A DNA stretch of 64,000 nt, from assembly GCA_944470555.2 (NCBI GenBank), contig OX104127.1:28411661-28475660 (forward strand). Reading direction: 5' to 3'. A program made the position numbers and the translations under genes. Source of the stretch: Heterobilharzia americana. Its lineage: Eukaryota; Platyhelminthes; Trematoda; Strigeidida; Schistosomatidae. Numbering within the stretch: position 1 is the first letter of the stretch; each line of letters opens with the position of its first letter. Positions 39,401-48,400 of the stretch are shown here, one piece after another. The notes beneath the pieces are model-generated. The model worked only from the letters and a program-made list of their open reading frames with translations. It made no database searches and was not told the DNA's origin.

Positions 39401-42400
39401 ATTATTCAATTAATTAAAAAAAATTTTGTTTAAATGCACAATGGTTACTATTTTTAAATATCAATTTGCGATTTCATTTAAACATTTTTCCAGTGTCTAT
39501 AAAGTTTGGTCCTAACAGTATACATGCGATTTATACTCGTAATTCATTGAAAAATGATATCACTTCAGAGAACTCTAAAGATAGAGTGACACTTTCTAGC
39601 TGTTTCTTACTGTTTTAGGGCCTAATCATAGCCGTATTGATATAAGTCTTTCACGCAGTTCTAACAAATAGCCCAATAACTCTGAGCAACGGTACTCTAT
39701 TCATTCAACGCTTATGTTTTTTCTGAGATAATTAGTGTATGTTTATATACTGTGAGCTGGTCAGTTTTATAAATGATGTCTTTTCAACAGAAGTTCATAA
39801 ATACTCGTAGTTTAACAGGGTGGTACTTTAATTGACGTCAGTTTTGCTGTGGGAACTTTTATCTAATTAACCAATCTCCTTGAAACAATAACAGCTGACT
39901 TGTTATTTTGCTTGCATAAGTAAATCTGGATAAATATGCATGCAAGTAAATAAGTTTACTTTATTAATCCTAAATATTTTAGGAATCAATCCATCATCAT
40001 CATCATCATCATCATCCAGATATTGGATACCAGCATCATTTCCAGATCGCTCACCTGAGAAATCTAAAGAATATACAACTCCTTTACTTATCCCATCATC
40101 ATTTCACTTTTCCTCAAACAATCCCAGTGATATACAGTCAACAACACACAATGTTAATTGTTTACCAGCTGTACAAATTCAGTTATATTTAAGTGAGAAT
40201 TCAAGGCGTCTAGATGTTTTAATTAAGCATGCACGATGTCTAGTAAGCTTGTTTTTTTGTGCCATGAGCTACTTATTTTTTATACTTTAGTTTGCACTAT
40301 GTATTGTCTAACTTCTTGATTTTAGCGTATATTTGTTTGTATTTCTTTCATGTGCCTTGTCAAATTACATTTGTATGCGAAGTGTTGTATCCACGTAAAT
40401 GTTTTCATCGCTTCACCAATCGTTGGAAATGGGATTTCTTGTTACATGTTGTATTGATGTTCATGTTTTCATTTTACATAATCCAGTGTAGTTGTATCCT
40501 TTTTCGCATGTCTGTGTACAATATTTGCTTATTTTCTAGTATGTAGGTTGAAGTTAACAAGCTAATGGCTTTTTTTTTTAACTCAGTTCACCCCCTTCCT
40601 GTCTGTGGCTGCATCTTAGAAACCTCAAAAGGAAACCAGCTTCCATATTCATCGGGTGTATTGAAGCTATATTCCATATTTTGTCAGTAATTTATTTTTA
40701 CTTAAGCGGTGATTTATGTATTGAATGCTATGCCTGTTGATTATCAGTTGTTCTGAGTGTTTAGGTTTCTCTTAGGTGTCTTACAGAAAACCAACCTCTT
40801 TGTAGGAGGCATATCACGTCTTCCTAGATTCAGAGCATCTGTACATCTCCTTGCTTTAAAAATTCTACGTAGCATTAGTAAGCTACTGATCTACTGAAAC
40901 AAATCAATTGGTCACTTGCCGTCCCGTGCTGGTCAATGTCCCCCCCCCCCATATATTTGAATTTAGGCACTTCATCTATCAGTTTTCCTTTGTTGATACA
41001 AAAGTGCATGTTCTTCTTGCTGGATACATGTTAATTTTTGCTTCAGAATGTATGTTGTTATTTATTTACTGTTGTTTACGGTTCACTATAGTACAGCATT
41101 TATCCTATTTTTCATAGTGTACATTCATTTTGATGTATGACTACTGAAAACTGGGATTTCTTCTCTATTTACTCCCATAAATACTATAATGTACCAACTC
41201 AACTCATTATTTGATACGTCATCTGATAAAGAGGTCTTGTTTATGTAAAAAGATGATAAAAGATGATGAATAATGGTAGAAAATGTTTCGGAACATTTCC
41301 ATCTATAAGGGATATCTTTGTAACAAGTAATCTAAGAATTATTTTAACAAATTAAATTAGCTCACAAACTCATATTCACATTTAGTTCATCACCACTTTT
41401 TGTGACTAGAACCCAAAATCACTATTTCTGCATACACCAATGCCGATCTATCATGTCAAATACTATGCTACATCTGTTCATTTGTAGATATGCCACTGCA
41501 TATGATCACAGCAATAATAATGTAACTCAACGTAGTACACATCTCCGTGGTAGACTGTGAGCTGAAGCTTTTGTGTGAGGGGTTATGACACTATCCGGCT
41601 ACCTAGGCTGAAATAGATGAAGCGAAGTTTGAATCCTAGATCCATTACTCGGAATTCAAGATCGATGAGCAGTATCTTTCACCCCATTAACTAGAAACAT
41701 ACAGTTGATATCGTGTACTGAGTTGTCCAGAAATGTCTGCCCACTGAAATATAAACTGAGGATTTCGCAAAATCTTTGCACAGTTATAATCATTGAATTC
41801 TCTGGATTTATATCTGTTTTTACTCGCATGTAAGTTGAATAAGGACAGGTCAGTTTTTTGCCAAGCCGAGGAACTTGACTGTTCTTCACATCATTCGAAA
41901 ATCTTTCCTGCTGCGCTAACATCCGTATATTAGACCATATGGTTAATAGCCAGGATTGTTACCAGTACATGTTCATACATTTATATTTTTACTGATTACA
42001 AAATTTTACTTCCCCAACAAGCATAATCATACCACTCAAACATACATACTATTCACAACACACAGAAGTACAACCGACGACAAAATGTATGATCCCATTA
42101 TTTCGATCTACTTAAAATTGAAAAGATATTCTTAAGATATACTATATCAAACGGTGTTTCACTGTATTAGACATAGATTTATTACAAATGGTTGGTAAAA
42201 CATTTTTTTTCCAATAACTCAATTTGTTGATTGCATAGTTATTGAGTGAATGCTAACTAACGAGACATTCCAGAGAGGTGGTCGCATAAAGATTTATTAC
42301 AGCAAGAAATGTGTTGTTAGTCCAATTTTAGAAGTAACATTGAATTTTCTGTGTTTAAAACAGTCAGAACCAAAGGATTACACCTCAAGTAACTTTGATG

Positions 42401-45400
42401 CTGGTTATATTTCATAACTATCTTATGTAGATCTATATGCATACATGTCTTCTGAATACATATGTTCATTGTTTATAAAACTGAATACACTTGCACAATG
42501 GTGATTAGAACTGGGACTGACTGTCATTCGCAACGGTGTAAAATGTCTGCACAGCTCAAGTGGATCATTTCGAGAATATTTGTCATTTGGATTTCTCAAA
42601 AACAGAAATACCATTACTCAACGTCAAACAATATTCGACATCATTCTGAACTGAACACATTACTGTGAACTTATCAAAACAATATAGCAACAATCTCTTT
42701 GACTACATGAGACGAAAAACAGCTTCCCTACAGATTACATGTATCGGAAGCGTTTAAGTGGAAATTAGAAAGTGAACAAAACCATTATGCAAATGATCAG
42801 TCTATCCCTCCACTTTTGTCTTATTCACTGTCCTTATCATTATTTTCTGCGCGAAATATCGTGTTATAACAGTTAATGTATCCTGATTTTCACTTGGATA
42901 CTGAGTGACTTCCATGCATCATACTATGACTTAATCATGTTATATTCATCATCTGATTTTTGAGATATTCAATGGCATACACTTTCACACATCAAGATAC
43001 TTCAAGTGGATCATGTGACCAAAATCTGAACAGCTAACAAGTCATCAAGAAGCAAAATGAATATTGGTACACATGAATGTGCACATGCAGTTGTCATATG
43101 CTAAGGACACCGCTTAATGTGGTGTGCTTTTAGGCTGATCATGAAAAGTATTTGTCAGCAAGTGATTTCAATACTTAACTGGTATGTATACGTCATTGAA
43201 TTTAGAAAGGCCAGACAATTATGATGAACAGTTATTTCAGTGCATAAACCATAGGAAAATGAATTGATTGCATTGAAGTCTATGATCGTGACATTGAATA
43301 GTGGAGATGAGACTCCCTCTGTGGAAATACTGGTATGCATTGCCTTATGTGTGTGGGAAAATAATTTCGAAGAAGAAGCGAGATCGAGGTTAGCAAGGAG
43401 AGAAAATGAAGTGGATATCGTGTTATTGAGATGAATAGAAAAACATAACAATACTGTGAAAGTTAGGAAGGGTAAACAGGGTGGTTGTTTACTGCTATTG
43501 ACTTTATTCCAGGCAGCAGCAAACGGTGAACAAGTTTCTGTATGCACACGACAAGAGCTTTTGTAGTGCAGGGAAGACAAAATATACTATTTTCGGTGAA
43601 TTTCTTATATTCTTTCTCATGACTTTGAACAGTGAGTCGGTTGTGATTCTGAGACTAGTGTTGACAAAGTTTTCAACTATTACATTGATAGATACACTCA
43701 CACCTTTTTGGAGCCAGGTGAGACAATGCTTTCTAACACGTTTCGAAAGCACTCGCATAGACCGATTCATATGCCAGGCTATACAAGAGCAGGTTATTTG
43801 ATAAACTGACAAGGAAGTGGTTAGATGCACAAGCTTATGCTTCTGTTAGCCAGACACATTTAAACTACTGGAAATTACAACACACACGGTTGATGTGAAA
43901 AGAATATTCTTAAGTGAGTTGAGATTTCCTTCTTGGAGATATCAGCAGCAAAGTTAGAGTTGGCATCGAGGTTCTCGTTGGGCATCTTCTTTGTGGCGGA
44001 AATGAGTATATCCTTTTGAGGTTCACATCTCATACCTATGTCCACAAATCAAGACGTCTATTGATTTTCCCACCTTATTTCATAATGGAAGCAGGAAGCT
44101 GCTCAAACATTTTGTGTTTCGAAATAGGATTGATGAAGCAAGATGATTGGACGTTAGAGGAGTTTATCTACAGGAAACGCATGTGAAATGTTCCAAATAC
44201 TTTTGTGTGATTATAAGATCTTTTCGTTTGATCTCCCTAGTAGAAAATATATTTGAATTGTTGTGTGATTAGCCTGTGCATATTTCTACAGACTACTATT
44301 TCAATTCAGTGAATTGATATTTGTGTCACAGGCTGCAGTCGATGTCTACTTTTCACTGTGATGGCAGGAAGTGAAGGCACTTGCTTGGATGTGTGTTGGT
44401 TACTCTTCACGCAAACGACTGTGAATAACATCTGGAAGTATTAGGAATGCTGCCGTGTTTTCTGAGAAGCCACATGATGATATGTAATCTAGTCACGGTG
44501 TAACATTTGAGGTGAGTATTTTATCACCGTGTATGTGGATACCACTCACTGGAAACTAGAAAACAAGTGGGGTATCTACAACTCGCTTATTGGTTAGTTG
44601 GGTTGAGGAAAGCGTTATTTAATGACCACAGAGTTCGGTGAATCATCGCCATCACGATTGAATGGAATGGACAGTGTGTATGTGAAATGTTCTAAATCCT
44701 TTTTTGTGATCATTAGATCTTTTCATTTGATTTTCTCAGTCGAGAATATATTTGGAGTATCGTGCGATCGGTCATACCCATTTGTGCATGACTTATTTGA
44801 ATTCATCAGATAAACGTTTATGTCACAGGTTGCCCTCATTGCAAAATGATAATGCAAGAGAAGGTGCAGTTTTTGATTGCTCATGGTTTCCTTCCGCTTT
44901 GAAAGCAGTAAGTCACAGCTCCTAAAAGGACGTGTGCTTGTTACTTTTCATGTGATGGACTGTATTTCATCTGAAGTGATTATGAATACTACCTCGATTT
45001 TGAATCACCGCTACTTAGGGTGTAGTGCAGTCGTTGCGTTACATTTTTTTCTAACCTGTAGTCTTTGAATATGAGCATTTTACTATTAAGCATATTGACA
45101 TCATTCCCTGGGATTTAAAAAACAAATGGATTATATGAGTTTTTACAACTTCTGCAGTAGATGATTATTAAAAAAGAGGTGTCACTTGCTGACCATAGAA
45201 TTTTAGGGATAATCGCCGACGTTAATCAGACACTCAGCTTATCATTTTGATGGTTTTGTTTATGCAGAAGAGTTATGTCTGTATCTTTGGTGTGTTCAAG
45301 AAGAATGTCACTTATTTACTGGTAAAGTGTTAAGTGATTGGATCAAATCTATAACTTAAGTGGGGGCTGTTTATCGAATCCGTGTCGCCAAACATACTAT

Positions 45401-48400
45401 TATTATTTTTTTCCCTTGGGTTCTTAGTGGAACATAGCAATTCAGTAGCACACCTTCATTGCACTGTCCTCTCTGCAGTCTTTTCACCCTGACGCCACGA
45501 CTACCCACAAGCCTTGATTTCTTCCCCACATGATCTCCTCCATGTCACCTTCAGCTAGGACGCCCAACTAGTCGTTTCCCCTTTGGATTCCACTCGAGGG
45601 CTTGGCCTGGCGCATTATATCCCTGATCGGCCTTCTCAGTGTATGCCCAGTCCATCTCCACCTTCTTCTGCATATTTGTTGAGCGATAGGTTCTTGGTTG
45701 GTTCGTTACCAGCCGGAGCCCCCTGTTGCTTATTCTTTCTGGCTATCTGATCTTCAGTATCGGGCGAAGGCAGCTGTTGATAAATGTTTGTAGTTTGTTG
45801 GAAGTGTTTTTCGTAACGCGCCAAGTTTCTGAACCATACAGAAGCACTGACTTGACATTGATGTTCAAAATCTGGATCTTGTTCACGCTTTATGCCGAGT
45901 GCAGTAGATGTCCACACTGATTTCAGATTAATGAAGGGCTGTCTTGCTGTCCTTCTGATCCTGATTTTGACAATCTTGTCTGTGCCGTCTGTAGTTGAAA
46001 CGATGCTGCCTTGCCTAGATGGTAGCTGAAAGAGACAACTGCATCCTGTAGATTTCTCATGTTGATGGTGACTGGTGCTTGTTGTCGTTGTTGTTGTTTG
46101 GGTATCTTCATCACCTCTGTCTTCTCTACATTCACCTGAGGGAAGTTCCGTCTTCCTTCGCTGTCCTGCCTGGCCTCTTCTGTCAACTTGTTAGTTTTCG
46201 CCTGTAGATCTTGGAGATTGTGCGACAAGACGTTAGACATAAATCATCTGCGACGTCGAAATCCAAATCTTTTAGACTCTTTTCAACGGTCTAGCTGGTG
46301 TATGATCATCTAGCTCCTCACTATTTGCTGCATGATCCAGTCGACCATAATCAGGAAGATCATCGGTGATAGTAGGTGGTAGCCTTGTTTTGTCTTACTC
46401 CTGTCCCCTGTGTTCACTTCAAAGTCCTCACTGAGCTTTCCATTGTGAATCAATCGGCATGTAGCGTCTTCATATAGCTGTTGAATGACGTGGATAAAGA
46501 TTTGTGGCACTCCAAAGTGTTGAATCAGCTGCTTGTCAAATTACTTCTCAGGCGACGCTGTCGAAGGCCATTTCAAAGTCGATGAAGTTGAGGTAAAGAT
46601 CCAGTTGACTTCTATTCCATGCTGTGTACTATAATGATGCGTTGCGTGGTGTTGCAGTTTGATGTGCACATGATTTTTTTTTCCTGATGTCAGACAGCCT
46701 ATTCCGGTCTTAATTTTGAATCCAGCGCATCATTTAGTCTCTCCAAGAAGATGTGGCCTCATATTTTGCTTGGGGTGGACAGCAACATGATTCCTCGGCA
46801 GCCAAACTTATTAGGAGGTGCTAATTTTGCCAGTTATCAAGATAATTCCACAAGACGACAAATCAGTTTCCACGTTTCACTTTCTCATTCATTCAATTAC
46901 TGAGCAAATTATAATCACAGGTGCTATGAGAGACACGGAAAAATTTCTAACCACTTGTTGAATGATCTCATACCTGAAGAATGGCGTCAAACGCTTCCAA
47001 ACCAAACTATACCAATGTGAATGTTACTTCATCTATTGATTTGACAACGATAAAGTCGTTTTTCTTTGAAAAACGAAATAAATAATACCACGAAATCGAG
47101 TTTCAGCGTTAACCTTATTTGAAATCCATTGAATCACTCAATATATTGTACTGAGAGATGTTGAACAAAATGAATGATACTGAGGATATCACCTTTTGAG
47201 ATTTATTCAGTGTTGGGATGGTTAAGGACTGAACTGACCTCGAACACCTGACTTCCCATTAAGTGTTACATAACTACAGAGTGCATCACTAATTGACCTG
47301 TTTTATCCAATGCTGAAATTCTTCAGAAACTAAGACTACACTTATTTCAGTGAAGAAATTTTCTGACATTATCCGGAGCCTGCATTTAATTATTATTCTT
47401 CGGTGAATAATTCTTTTTAAAACACGACTTTTATCTTTTTGTCTTTCTGCCAGTGTATCTGAACCATTTTCAGTGTAAAAGAAGTAGGTTAGCAGCTCGT
47501 TCGATTTTAAAGATAATTGAAATATGGAGTGTTTCATTCCAACTGATTAGTTTTCGTGGTTTTCACGTATAGCACAACTTATAGTATATTAGTGTCTAAT
47601 TGACGAGCGTGTACCAACTAAAATTCTGTAAATCTGTCCTATGAAGTGACTATGTTATTTTTCAAGCAGTTGACTTGCTTTTGCTGCGTTCGACCACATT
47701 CCAGCTGGATGTGAAGCATTGGACGGAGTTTCATAGTGACATGAGATCACTGATAACTATGACAAGAAGTTTAACTTTATGTTTTCTGTTTATAAAACAA
47801 GATAATAAACAAAACTAGCCAATAAACATTTTATTTCAGTTGATTTGTATACTTACGCGTAATTTAATACTTTCATTGTATCACGTAGTACATTCCCGGA
47901 TCCAGTGAACCACCGGATGTGTATATAAAAGTTTATTTGCTGTCTGGTCGACGTCGTAAAACAACCAAACGTAAAACAGGTATCGTACGACGTTCCACCT
48001 GTCCATCTTTCAACGTCATGGTATGTTGTCTTTAATTATACATTTTTTTATAATGAGTGTTCATTTTTGCATGTTTTGGTTATTGTATTTTATCGTTCAC
48101 TTATCATACCTTGCTTCACGTCAGATTTTACTGAACAAATCTGTTTTTCATCTAACCTAATGAATACCGATTTCTGTTTGCCTATTCATGCTGGATTTGC
48201 ACAGTGTGAGTCGGTTAGTATCAAACACGTAAAAGCTGCTGCACTTTGCTAGTATCTTCCTTCAACTAGCTCACCAGTTCGTCATGACAGCTAACCTGTT
48301 CTCCTACCAAATGGGAAAATTAATAGTATAGACTGTGTGAAAGCTGAGCTTCACTTATTAAGACATACGCTTAGGGAAACTGGCTATTCCAGCCTATTTT

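Larger units (their letters stand above)
29813..39982 (+). other. PIK3C2 intron 8 (10.2 kb), largest in window
   Basis: It contains an SR3-like RTE 3' end (30380-31260), a (TA)n tract, an RTE remnant on the - strand (32662-34106), a palindromic unit (34385-34535), a family A copy (35515-35700), an ACT microsatellite, a family B foldback (37065-37490) and a family D tRNA-like repeat (38165-38350). The stretches 31270-32320, 34540-35510, 36470-37060 and 38390-39980 show nothing else I recognise. Confidence 0.6.
40243..47888 (+). other. PIK3C2 intron 9 (7.6 kb)
   Basis: It contains a local tandem duplication (44180-45230) and RTE remnant B (45390-46805). Overlapping open frames on both strands at 43155-43830 (up to 141 residues) have no family I recognise and no domain motifs. 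The stretches 40250-43150 and 46810-47880 show nothing else. Confidence 0.55.

Noticed and set aside
43155..43830. Overlapping open frames of 141, 108 and 91 residues on both strands
   Set aside because: No family, domain or splice context recognised. Low-complexity composition and overlap on both strands argue against real coding.
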